From Dasypus novemcinctus (Eukaryota; Chordata; Mammalia; Cingulata; Dasypodidae): 64,000 nucleotides of DNA. Below are positions 35,131-47,800 of the stretch, in pieces. The stretch covers positions 114,383,263 to 114,447,262 of the forward strand of contig NC_080677.1 in NCBI RefSeq assembly GCF_030445035.2, written 5' to 3'. The notes beneath the pieces were generated by a model. That model had not been told where the DNA came from, ran no database searches, and was given only the letters and a program-made list of their open reading frames with translations. A program made the translations under genes and the position numbers. Positions within the stretch are counted from its first letter, which is position 1. Every line of letters begins with the position of its first letter.

Positions 35131-38100
35131 AAAAGAGCTGAAACAACAGATTTTTCTGAAGCAAAAACAATTAACAGAATAGAACCTCAGATGTCCTGTC
35201 CTTCAGCTCAGTATTTTTTCCTTCAGTAAATTACTGAAGGGGAACATTTTTGTTGTTGTTTTAAGTAGAAAGGAAGTGTAAAGAACTCCAACCCACCACT
35301 AAAGTATAGGAAGTACAGATGTGAAGCCATTCTATGGAGTTCAAGCATCAGCCACCAACATCAATTCTTGGCTGTGGTTAGCAAAGGGACAGTAAGAGAG
35401 GTCAAGGTGGGAGGCAGGAAGAAGACTCAGATGAAATAGGGAGATGGAGAGGTCTATAACTCTAGGCACCACAAGACCTGAGGGGGTTCACAGATACTGA
35501 CAGCTACCTCTGAGTGTACTAAAACCCTGTGCTCCAACAGATCAAACATTTATTGAGTGCAGGTTGTGTGAGTAGAGCAGTGATGAGTCTGTGAGTCAGA
35601 CTGAGCTCAACACACCTGATATCTGGCATGGGTAACTCTTTCCTATATGGTCCTGGTTTAATCAAGTTCACTGTCCCAAGTCAGGTCCATTAATTCACTC
35701 TCATTGCACTGTTACTCAAAAAAAAAGGTACCTCTCAAACACTAATACTGAACAAAACCAAGTCTTTGAGCTTTGATGGAAATGTCATAAAATTGTCCTC
35801 ATGGCACATGCTTCTCAGTCAACTAACTGTCTCATCCCTGGAGCTCTGAAACCTTATATTCTGACAGAAAAAGAGCAGCTGAGGAAAGCGCTTTTCCCAA
35901 AGAGGCATCCGGCCTGGCCCTGACAGAATGCCCCTGTGGGCCCTCACCCCAAGGCAGGCCCTGCCCAGCCCTCCTGGTCACTGGGGTGAGCTCAGCTCCC
36001 TCCTCCTCTCCTGCTGTTTTTCCTGCTCTCCTTCCCTGAGGACTGCACACTAGGAGACTAAACTACTGGAAAACAGACTCAGAAAAGTGAGATTGTCTGG
36101 CTAGCATCTGCATCAGTGAGAACCTAGGGAGCTTCTGAAGTCCTAGAGGTTTCAACCAAAGGAAAAGAAAGAAATAGCAGAGATGGAAAGGATTTGAACA
36201 TCTGCAGGGGCAGGGAGGGAAGAGGCAGGAGGAAGACTGAGCCTGCTCCTCACGGGTTTGAGAGGCACCTCCCCAGCTCCCCTGGAGAGGCCAAGCCCCA
36301 CACCCTGGATTAGCAACACATTTATTACTAATGAGGGGATTTCAGCATGAGCTTTTTTCTTTATGCCCACCAGGTAATACACTCATGAAAACCAGCCTTT
36401 AAAATATATATATATATATGGTAGAAATAAAAGCAGGTTTATATGCTGACACATTCTATTAGAAGGCAGGAAAATTGATTCAAGAGAAAGGGGAGGGTTG
36501 CTGGAGTGAAATTCTTCAGTAGGAATGAGGGGAGAGGTCTGGAGAGGGAAGGGGCTAGCTTTTGAGGGATGCAGACAGTTCATTTACAATAACAAGAGGG
36601 GAAGTTGAGGACAGAGTTGGTGGGTGCAGAGATGTCATGGATGCTTGCAGAAGTTCTCTTCTGATTGCTTCTCTACAGATGTCACAGTAAAATTGCAAGC
36701 TGAGAATCAGGATGGGATGGGGGTACAAGGGGTTCCAGAAGAGAGGAGAAAGAGTAAGAAGACCTGGGAAATGGGGCATGACTGCCAGGCAGCAATGAGA
36801 GCCCACATAGAGTTCACGGGCATGAATCCAAGTTACGGCCAGTCAGTACATTGTGTGTTTTTCTCCAGGGACATGTGGGTGCAGGCACAGAGTAGGTGAA
36901 GAGCTATTTCTTATCAGTGTTCAGATTTTGCCAGGTGAGTGTGATGAGAGAGTGGTCCAAAGACATTAGGAGTGCACAATGGCACTTATGATGATGGACC
37001 ATGGAATTGGAGCTGGGTAAGGAGGGAAGTGAAGACATGAGTGAGGCAAGAGGATGAGCAGATTAAGATTCTGGCAGGTAGTGGTCAAAGAATTGCTTGA
37101 AAATGAGATTGTGGAGAAGGCGTAGCCATGGGTGATCCTGAGGTTCAGCCTGGAATAAAGCCATGGGAAAGAGCAGCTGAGACCGCATGGAGGTCCAGAT
37201 TATTGGAGGGGTGGAGTTGAAGGAACAGGGAGGCAAGGATGAGCAAAGTGGATATGAGGTCACCAATCTTTAAGACAGGAGGGTTGTTAGAGAGAGGCAG
37301 TGACCCATGAGGGCTAGTAACCCAGGATCTATAGATGCCAACAACGAAAAGGGATATAGGTGTAAAATCTGATGACATGAAGTTCAAAGCAGAAGTAGAG
37401 TGGAGATGCCCAATAAGAAATGGAATTAAAGTTCTTCCCCATTCTTCATTACCCTGAAATGAAGTATGAATTTCTGTTTGTTCATCAGCTTCCAAGTAGA
37501 TTTTCACACAGGTTACATTTTTATACAGGTATTATCTAACCATATAGCAAAAAGGAACATATTTAGAGAAATGTCTTATTGCAGATTATATAAATAAACT
37601 ATCAGTTTTTCAAGGGCCAAGATTTGCAAAATGTGCTCTAAGAACAAAACAGACTGGATACATTATAAAGTCAATACAAAATTCTTGGGTTAGGAATGAA
37701 AAAAACGTTTTCGAAAGAGCAGGATTGGATCAGAAACTTCATTGGCAAGTGGTGGGGGAGAAAAAACAGATGATTTTCACCGACTAAGGGTACATGCAAG
37801 GAGGACATCTTCTGTAAAAGCAGGAATATTGCAGACTCTTGTCAGCGTTTCTCGGTGTGCGGAAATGACAGTATAACCAAAAGACCCTGTTGCCAGTGGG
37901 AGCTGACTCAGCTTCACAGGGAGAACATTTAGAGTCAATAAAATGGATTTTTAAAGGTTTTATCTCTGTGCCCCTTAATTTCCCACACTGTAGCAAGATC
38001 TTCAGATTCTCTCAAGGAACAGCTGCCATACTATAAAGTAACCACTATAGGATTTTAAGTTAGGGACAATAAAGAAGGGGAGGGAAGGGAGGAAGGGAGT

Positions 38101-38627
38101 ATGGAGCCTCAGTTCTCATCCTCAAGGCCTAGTTCTTACGAATCTCCCTCGGATTCTGTCATCTCTCCTAGTGTGCTTTCCAGCCATATGAACCCAAAAT
38201 CGCCTCCCTGCCACACACATTTTTAATCTACTTAAGCCTTTTCCATTTGAGGCCCAAAGGGCTGACTGATTACATGGGGATCTTATGTGTGTCTGTGGCA
38301 GGAATTGAGGCCATGTCCCGCTCCGGATGGCTGCACCCAAGAGTCTGCGGCCCACAGCAATGCTCAGGCTTTAAGGTGGGGGGCCACCTGCAGAATCTTC
38401 CCTTCCCTTTAGGGTTCTTCAGGGAGTCGGAAAGGTTTTAATGTGTTTTCAGCCTGGATCATCTTCTGGGTGATGATGTGTTAGGTTTCCTCTTTCCTTA
38501 AAATTCACCTCCCCGGCATCGCAGGCACCACCTCACTGCACACTCACTGGGTTGCCCTTAGGAGTCTTATCACCATCATCCATTACATTACAGACTTCAG
38601 TTGTATTACACTCCACCCCCTTCACCT
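35131..38627. other. Intergenic, mostly unassigned
   Basis: No exons of either flanking gene were found. A short (TA)n run lies near 36404-36418. The text at about 36480-37420 has the feel of an old interspersed repeat (compare 44.7 and 51.95 kb), but I cannot name its class. Confidence 0.45.
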
Positions 38628-38641
38628 CCTCACCCCTTTTA

Positions 38642-39048
38642 AAATTTATTTATTTATTTAATTTCTCTACCCTTCCCCCCCACCCCAGTTGTCTGTTCTC
38701 TGTGTCTATTTGCTATGTGTTCTTCTTTGTCCACTTCTGTTGTCAGTGGCACGGAAATCTGTGTCTCTTTTTGTTGGGTCATCTTGCTGTCAGTTCTCCG
38801 TGTGTGCAGCGCCACTCTTGGGCAGGCTGAACTTTCTTTTGCACTGGGCCGCTCTCCTTACAGGGCGCACTCCTTGTGCGTGGAGCTCCTCTACACGGGG
38901 ACACCCCTGCGTGTCGCGGCACTCCTTGGAGGCATTAGCACTGCGCATGGGCCAACTCCACACAGGTCAGGGAGGACCGGGGTTTGAACTATGGACCTCC
39001 CATGTGGTAGGTGGACGCCCTAGCCACTGGGCCAAGTCTGTTTTCCAT
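38642..39048 (-). mobile_element. DAS SINE, minus, TSD-flanked
   Basis: Target duplications cctcacccctttta (38628-38641, and 39049-39063 with one extra C). The tRNA-like head in reverse lies at about 38978-39042 (ggggtttgaactatggacctcccatgtgg). Confidence 0.92.
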
Positions 39049-39109
39049 CCTCACCCCCTTTTAGGCCAAAACTCCTTTGTTTCCATGGGAATCCTCCTTC
39101 CTCCTTTTT

Positions 39110-39516
39110 TTTGTTAAGATTTATTTTTTTATTTCTCTCCCCTTTCCCTCCCCAGTTGTCTGTTCTCTGTCCATTCGTTGTGTGTTCTTCTGTGGCTGCT
39201 TCTATCCTTATCAGCAGCACCAGGAATCTGTGTTTCTTTTTGTTGCATTATCTTGTTGTGTCAGCCCTCCATGTGTGTGGCGCCATTCTTTGGCAGGCTG
39301 AACTTTCTTTCGTGCTGGGCGGCTCTCCTAATGGGGCGCACTCCTTGCACATCGGGCTCTCCTACGCGGGGGACACCCCTGCATGGCACAGCACTCCTTG
39401 CGTGCATCAGCACTGCGCATGGGCCAGCTGCACATGGGTCAAGTAGGCCCAGGGTTTGAACCGCGGACCTCCCATGTGGTAGGCGGATGCCCTAACCACT
39501 GGGCCAAGTCTACTTC
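39110..39516 (-). mobile_element. DAS SINE, minus, TSD-flanked
   Basis: A perfect 17-base target duplication, cctccttcctccttttt, lies at 39093-39109 and 39517-39533. This second copy sits only about 60 bases from the previous one in the same orientation, but has its own duplication, so it is an independent insertion. Confidence 0.93.
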
Positions 39517-39539
39517 CCTCCTTCCTCCTTTTTCCATGA

Positions 39540-41460
39540 TGTTTTAAGGGACTGTAACCAGACTGGTCCTAGGCAGGGTGGAGTCTGATGTTCTCCCTGA
39601 GGGTACCCTCACTGGTAGTTTGGGTGGCAGCAGGGAAGAGTTTTCCAGACTGACCACTCTGAGCCCGTCACCCAATAAAGATAGCTTGGATTATATAACC
39701 CTAAATATATGAGCTTCTAATTGCCCACACTGAAGGTCACCACCCTCTTCCCTGACAATTTTTCCCCATTGGATTGAGATACCACACAGAAGAACTAAAG
39801 AAAATCTGAGGTCTTGGGGGTTTTACTGTGTATGCCTCCTTGGTTCACGGCCTTGGGACTCATCCCTTAAGAATTCTCCGTTTTTATTTCTTCCACTTGT
39901 GTCCTCTCTTTTGCATCTCAGAGCCAGGTCTCTGGCCCCTCCTCCCAACCCTACTATCCCATCCATTCCCAAGGTCACTCAGTTACTAGAATTACCCTGA
40001 ACATGGAAGGCACTTGGGAGGTTTATTGGAAGAGCTCTGGGAGGGAAGGAAACAAGCCCAAGGTCATAGTCAGACCATCCACCCACACTCTTCCCAGCAG
40101 TCTCCCCAGATACAACTCTGTTCCAAGGTGTTTGCACTCAAAGGATGGACCAGGAATGTGTAATTACATTAGTTACAGGTACTTGGTGGTACTTGGTAGA
40201 CCCACCCTCTCATCACCCCCACTTTGTTACACGCATGTATGATGGCCATGATACACTCACTTGCTTCCCCTCTCTACGTCATGTCCACTTTGATGAGAGA
40301 CTGGGAATCGCCAAACTCTGGAAAGTTCATTAGAGGTGCAAATGCTCCCACATGGTGGAGGTGAAGGGTGATGGAATCCCTACTAAAAATGGTCTCTAGA
40401 ATGGTCACTAGATGTTCCTCTTCTCTGACACCCACAGCAAAACATCTCCCCTTCTTTTTCGTGGGAGCAGAGGGACTGGGTTTGGCCAAGCAAGGGTGCA
40501 ATTCTTGGTGGAGGAGGTGTTGAAGGAAAGACGGAATTTATTTTTCTTACTAGGGCCCATCAAAAATAGAAGGCAGAAACCTGAGTCCTCTAGGGAAACA
40601 ATGGAAATTCCCAGAGAAGTCCAAAGCAGCAGAATTGAGCTGAGCTTCCCAGCAGCCTACAGTCCACTGTAGCGCACAAAAAGGCTGGGGTCTGAGCAAG
40701 GCTCAAGTCCTGTCCTGCCACACCCAGACTTTGCCTCTTGAGCACCTTCCCCCACCTGGGAGGAGTATGACCTCCTCCAACCCATGAATCCCTCTCCAGG
40801 CAGGGCAGTCACTAGTGGAGGAGAGGCTAAGGAGCAGTGGGAGCCCATGGGGTGCTTGTGGGCAAAGCAGCGGACAGTAGGGTGTGATGAAAGCACATGG
40901 GACTGCCAGACATGGTGTTCAGTCTCGCTATCGACTCAGGGAGATTAACTCCCTGAGCTGCACCAGGGCTGGTGCACCAGGACCTCGGAGAAGGAGCAGG
41001 AGAAACAAGACATGGTCCTCCCAACTCCTGAACAGCCCACCTGGAGGGGCAGGAGACAGAGGTGGAGGACAGGGAGAGGCCAGCAGAGCCTCCTGCCCCT
41101 TTGGAGAAGAAGCAAAAACTGTTCCTGGTCACCTTTCAGCAGGGAGCCCCATCTTTGTCCCCTGTCCCACGTCAGGTCTCTTCCCAATGCTGCAAATACT
41201 GCCAATAGCAAAAGGACTCACCAGACTTGAGGACATCGGGTTACACTTGTTTAGGTGCGGATAGGAGAGCTGGAGAACAGTAGGAAAAGGAGGCTTGAGG
41301 CCAGTCTGTAGTGACTAAGTGACTGGGTAAAAGCTTTCTTATCATGATGTTGTTGTTTTTTAATTGTCTTTTTTTTTTTTAAAGATACATAGATCACACA
41401 AAATGTATCATGATCTTAATCTAATACATATTTGGCTGCCACAGTCACCAGGCTGGGAGC
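39540..41460. other. Intergenic / probable SLC23A4 3' UTR region
   Basis: No coding exon was found. TTTATT at 40537-40542 is an AATAAA on the minus strand and could end SLC23A4 transcripts about 0.9 kb after the stop. This is unproven. A T-run lies at about 41369-41380. Confidence 0.35.
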
Positions 41461-41463
41461 TGC

Positions 41464-41804
41464 TCAGGCCGGCGGGGACCCCAGTCTGCAGACAGGGAGA
41501 GCAGCAGATGCTCCCGGGGAGGGGCTCCGGGCATGCCTGAGGACAATCCCTACATCCTGGTTTCCGAGGCATCCTTCCGGCGCTCTCCCGTGGCATCCCG
41601 GGAGCAGAGGGTGAGCTGGCTTACTCCACCTCGCCTGTTCCACTGTGTGACCAGGCCAGAAGGGGAGGTACCGGAGGCAGGAGGAAGTGCAGAACTTGGT
41701 GCCAATCCCAAAGGGGAGGTGGTAGACCTCCGAGGCCCTCAAACTCTCCTCGGATTCCTCCTGGATTCGTTTCCAGGCCAGGAGGCCTCTCTCCTCCTGG
41801 CTTC
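41464..41804 (-). CDS. SLC23A4: SLC23A4 last coding exon
   Basis: Acceptor ctattag|gaagcc. It encodes (G)[12 protein letters not shown]... [12 protein letters not shown]... LRYLPFWPG, aligned with SLC23A1 GSPEERGLIQWK... YDFPIGMGI... LKYIPICP. A cytoplasmic tail of about 60 residues then runs to TGA at 41466-41464. The tail shows no likeness to SLC23A1, as expected for a variable C-terminus. Confidence 0.88.
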
Positions 41805-44800
41805 CTAATAGGAGACAGAAGAGGTCAAGGCTGGGCGGAGATGCGATGGAGTGGGAGGGGGTGAGGAAGTGGGGCGGAGGGAGCCTCTGCGCCCCCTGCC
41901 GGCACTCGCGAGATCGCCTCTGGGTGCTTTTGCACACTGGGCCCCCACCTGCCTACAGGGCCTCCTCCTCCTCCTCCAATCCCAGCTCAAGAATCACGGC
42001 TCAGCTCACTCAGTTCACCAAGCTTTCCCTGAGCAACTACTGCGTGGCTGATCGTGGGGCTCACCGGGGTTCAGCCATGTGTGAAACACAGTCCTTTCCT
42101 CAACTGCAGGAGGCAGGCACTTCACATTTTAAGGTTTCTGGAATGGGGATGCATTTTACATTTGACGGAGAGAAGAAATGTGGGAGATGGGATACAATGA
42201 AGCAGGTGCGCTCATGGAGGTCCTTACAAGAGGCTGTGGGAGGGTCAAAGAAAGGAGCATTTACCTCTGCCAGCAGAGGAAGGGATAATGGGCTTAGACA
42301 GCCTCTTTTGGAAGCCTCTTGACTCCTTGCCTACCTACTTCCTCAGTACTTGTATACTCAGTTTATTCATCACAGCACTTATTACACTGGATTGGAATTT
42401 TCTGTTTTCTTCTTTCTCCCCTTTTAGTTTGTAGGATTTCTGGAAACAGGGAGTACTTCTGGTCCTTGATGGATTTTTCTTGAAAATGTGAATGAATATA
42501 TAAATACATGTGTGGTCTCCTTCACCAGCTAGTTGTAGACTCTAAGAGAGCAGGCACTGTGCCTTTTTCTTTCTACTCTCATGTATTTCCCACCATAGGG
42601 ACCTTACACCCCACGCAGTGACCTGGTTGACATGGTCGTCAGGGCTAGGAGACAGTCCCTGGGTGGCCCAAATGCTGACCCGCTTGTTCCCAGAGCGAAG
42701 GTGAGCCCTACCAGGGATGGTGTTGTCCAGTAGAAAGCCCAGAGATCCACCCACAAACATGCCCGTGGTCAGCAGCACCTGGATGACCTGGTCCAGTTGG
42801 AGAATCCCTAGAATGGAGACAAAAGTGACAGGAATTCACAAGGACCAAGGGCTTTCTTCCCTCAAGGGCAGAGCCTCACTGGCTCTAACCCTGGGGCGGT
42901 AGCAGTTGGGGGCACAGAGAATCACCTGTCTGGAGCTTCTCAGGGTTCTTGTTCACCCAGTTGGGAACGGCGAGCCCACAGTAGATGGAGAAGCCAAAGA
43001 CGAAGAGGTTCCTGGATGAGTTCATGTCCACGTACTGCAGGAGAAACGTCCCAGAGCAGGCCCAGCTCAGGCAACACCAGCACCCCTTCAGGGGCCCCTT
43101 CCCCTACACCTGTGGCCTCTCCAGAGAGGGTGGGCAAGGCTGGCCTTGGAGTGGTCCCATGCTCTCAGGGACAAGCCCGAGCCCCCGTGCCCACCCCACC
43201 CTGGGAGCAGAGCTGTTTAGATAATTCACTCTGGCTGATGAGGTTTGGATGCTTCTTCTGGCTGTTATTCCATTTGAGGGCCAGTGTGGTTTCTAGGACC
43301 AAAGATTCCCTTCTCTCTCCTCCCCTAGCCTGGGCCCATTCATCTCATTCTTCATGGACTTCTTTCAAGAGATGCCACTTTGCTTGGCAGGGCGCCTCGC
43401 CTCACCTGTAGATTGGAAATCCCCACGGCAGTGATGACCCCAAACATCACCAGGAACAGGCCTCCGATCACAGGGGCTGGGATGGTGGCAAACGCAGCCC
43501 CGATCTTCCCAAAGACGCCCATTAGGAGCAGCACGCAGCCCGCGGCTACAATCACCATCCTGCTCCCCACCTGCAGGACCCAGGGAGGTGGGAAAGAGGA
43601 GTCAGCAGGCCAGACACCCTAGAGGCTGTGGGGGGAGGAGCTGGACATGGCCCGCCTCTGCCCGGCCCCCGGGTTCCCCTAACACCTTCCAGGGGACCCA
43701 CAGGAGCAGCAATTTCCAACCCCCAATCAGCCCCCTCTGCTCCCAAATGGGCTTTGGGAAAGGATGGGGGCGTGATCTTAGGGCCTTGGGCAGCCCCTGC
43801 CCCAACCTGTCCACGCTGCTGTTCCCGGGGCTGTCTTCCAGTGACTCAAATGTTCCTCCTCTAAGAAGCCTTTATAGGGAAGCAAGACGTCTCCCTTGGG
43901 AAGCAGTGTGGCCCAAGGCTTAAGAATGGGAATTTCAGTGCCGAATCCCAGCTCTGCCTCTAAATAGCTGTGTGACTTTAGGCATATTACCTGACCTCCC
44001 TGAATGTCGGCCTCCACATTTACCAAGTGGGATTAAGAATACCGACTCCAAAAGATTAAATTAGGTAATGTAGGGGAAGTGCCTAGAATGACAGTAAGCA
44101 CTGGACATAGGACACACTCAATAAATGGTGATGATTTTTGCAGCCTGTCTCATTCTTGGTACTTGGGGTCCTCTGGTCTCCGAAGCACAGAGTTATGTAT
44201 AAATTTCTGCATAAGGCTCCATCTCGGCACATGGCTTGTGGTGATGTCCCTCACATGGTAATCTATAATTTCCTATCAGATCACAGGCTCCCCGGGGACA
44301 GGACTTTCATGTCTTTTACCTTCTACAGCCACCCCTTTCCCCCAGGGCTGGTGTAAGCAGGTTGTATCTAATAAGTGCACATTTAAGGAATCACAGAAGG
44401 CCAGGGCAGAGAGGAAACCTAGAGGATCTCTTATTCGAACCTCCTATTTTATAGAAGAGAAAACTGAAGCCCAAGGAGGGGGAATGAGGAGCCCAGAGCC
44501 CCATGGTGGCTGGGCCTGGGCGCTCAGCTCTCCTGTCTCCAGCCTGGTAGTCAGTCCCCAGAGGGTTGTAGACAGCATTGGGAGTTCACACACTGCACCT
44601 GTCTGATTCAGACCCCACCACTTACATTTCCACATTGTCTGTTGCTTTGTAGGTAAAGCAAGATACCAAACAGGGAAGGACAAAGAAAGGATTTCCAGTA
44701 GCAAGATGGGCCGTGAAGACAAAAACACAAGGTAATGGGGTGGAGCGTGGCTGGCATGGGAGGCTTTAGAGAGGGTGGGCAAGAAAGGTCTGCCTAGGGG

Positions 44801-47800
44801 TAAAAAGTAGTTGCACAGAAGACTTGGTGGGAGAGCATTCCAGAAAGGAAAGAGCAAATGCAGACCCTGTGGAGGTAGGTGCCTGGGTGGTTTGAGAACA
44901 GAAGGAAAATCCCGTGCCTGGAGCTCAGTGAAGCAGGAGAGAGGTAGGAGATGAGATTGAAGAGGAAGGCGAGGGCTGGACATGCAGGACCCTGGCAGCT
45001 ATGCAAAGAAGTTAGAATAAAATCCAAAGACAAGAGAAATCTTCATAGAGGGCTTTTAAACAGGGTGGTCACAGGTTTTAGATTTACATTTCAAAAAGTT
45101 CCCTTATGGAAATTATTACATGTCATTATTATTAGTCAATACATCTCAATTTGGACAGTGATGGATTTTCTCAACAAGAAATCATTATGGAGATATATAT
45201 ATACTATGATTTCTCCTTCATATACAGAGAGGTTCTTTTAGGATACAAAACTGAGTTGAATCTTCTTATGTAGCACCCAGAATCTTAAAAGTGAGTATTT
45301 CCCTAGGGCATTTCTATGGGGAGAGGATTAGTTTTTGCTCTGTATTCTGAAGTACCAGAATTGACTAAGAAATGTCATCTGGTTGAGTCACTACAAGTAG
45401 CTGGAAGTACTGGTATGCTAAGAATGTAAGTTTCACCTCCTTCTAGTGGCTATTTGATCTTGAAATAAAATGAAGTTTCTACAAAGGTTTTAAAACAAAC
45501 AAAAAACCATGCTGCTGTGAGGAGGGTGGACTATGGCCGCATTCCATTACATCATGGAACCCACCCCCGCGCCAGGCGCCCAATGCTGGACATTACTGAT
45601 TGTTGTTTCGGTCTAGGGTACAAGGGATAACCCTGACATCTGGGTGACAACGACATCCACTGAAGCAAAAATGAATCTCTGCCCTTGATGCACTCTGTAT
45701 CATTTTCAAAAGTTGCGGCTGAGTAATAGAAAACACCTGTGTGTTGTCTGCACACAAAGGTGGAGAGACAGGGAAGTCAGATGAGATGCCTACAGTTCCC
45801 TGGGGCTCCAGGTCCACAGAAGCAGACATAATCCAGGAGGAAACTGGTGGGGATGGAGATGGGGACTTGAAAGAAGCCAGGACAGGGCAGGGCGAGATCA
45901 AGAGTTAGGACACCTCAGATTTAATAGCAGTTGAAAGGGAAGACTTGTCATTACTTACTCCTGCAGCCAAAAATCTGAAAATAGATACCAAAGAAAAGAA
46001 AGAGAAGAAGCAGAAAGTTGATGAAGATGTGATTCAGAAGATGCAAACCTTGGTTTCTTCTTTTTCTGAGGAGCAGCTGAACCATTATGACTTGTATTGC
46101 TGATCAGCTTTCCCTAAGCAGCCATTAAAAGGTCAATCCAAATTCAATTAGGACAATGAAAAAGTAATGATAGGCTTAAAGATTAAAAATAGAATACATC
46201 ATAATTTGGAAAAACAAAAATAAAGTAAAAAATAAATTGGGCTATTAAAAAATGAAAAATATCATAAATTTTTTTTGATGTTTTGCCTTTCATCACTGTA
46301 ATAGATGATGTCCTGTATTCACAGTGGCAAGGCAATATTTTCCATTTTTTCCTCAGTGTCTATATCCTTTTATTTATTATTATTGTTATGTCTTTAAAAA
46401 AGTTTTAGGTCACAGTAAAATCACATATAGAATATAGGGGACTCCCATATACCCAACATCAAACCCTTTTCCCCCTTCTCCAGCAATGATCTTTTTACAT
46501 GTGGATGTTACATTTGCTGCAACTGATGTATAGATATTGAAACATAGCTACTAACCATGGTTCCATTATAGTTTACATTTTAGACTGTATGCTTTTATAC
46601 ATTTTTGGTTATATTATGGTTTACATTTTAGGCTATACACTTCTATAAATTTATGGTGAAATGTCATATGGCCTGTATCCATCATTGAAGGATCATGCAG
46701 AACACTTCCATTGCCCCAGTTACCCCCTTTTTCATCTATTCTATTCGTCTCTCCTCTGCCCCTCAGGGCCCACAGTGACAACAAACCTTCACTACTTGAA
46801 GGACAAGATTCATAGATACTTGCAAGAATGCTGAACTCGACACACTAGACTGTCCTCCCCCGTTGGGAGCCACCCATGCTCTTGAAAAACACCCTCCCCT
46901 CTGAGAACATCAGGCCTCCCCAGACTGGGGTTTGGCAATGTATTAGACTTCAATTTTTAAGCTTTGGATCTCAAAAGCTTTGCAAGGGCAAAGACCACTG
47001 AAGAAGGACGGTCCAATGATGGGCCCTTGATACTGATGACTATGCTTATGAACCTGTGTGCTTGAAATTTCAGCTTGGCCTAGGGCTGCAGGATGCCTAA
47101 GAGTTACCACCTGAGAGCTCCCTTGTTGCTCCAATGTGGTCACTCTCTAAGCCAAACTCAGCATGTAAATGCATTACCTTCCCCCCAGGGTAGAACATGA
47201 CTCCCAGGGATGAGACCTCCTGGCACAGAGGGATTATTACCAAGCACCTGCTGGTGACGCAACTAGAAAAAGACATTGAATAAAAGAGGGGAAATGGTGA
47301 AGACAAGAGAATTTATATGGCCAAGAGACTTCAAAATGAGTCGGAAGGTCATCAGAGGGGTCACAGTTATGCATGTCTCAGCAGGATCCCAGAGACAGCC
47401 AAAGTGGATACAACCCCAGGTAGTGGTGCTCCTGAGGGCTACGGAGACACCCAGGTCCTACGGTCATGGCAGATGGCTCTGGAGTCCAGTGCCTTGCCAG
47501 TGGGCCCTACTTTGGAATTTGTGCTCCTGAGTGTGATGGAGTTGGACTCGATGTGACTTCCCTACACATGCCTCTTCTGTCACCTTTACTGAACCTGTGT
47601 TTAGCGCTGGGGTTGGTGTATGCTCAGGAGACTTGAATCTCTGGACTGGCCATGTGCCAGCTGGGCCCTGAGCCTCAGCAGAGTTGCAACACCTACTTCA
47701 CAGTTCGTTGGACTTACCCAGGTCAGCTAACAGGGAGGTGAGAATGGTCAACCACCACACCAGGGAACCAACACAATCTACAACTGCAAGCAGGAGAATC

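Noticed and set aside
42542-42711. Read-through of the SLC23A4 LLTTG exon past its donor
   Set aside because: The sequence after PG does not align with the family, whereas the exon at 41804-41464 ([10 protein letters not shown]) does, with matching phase.
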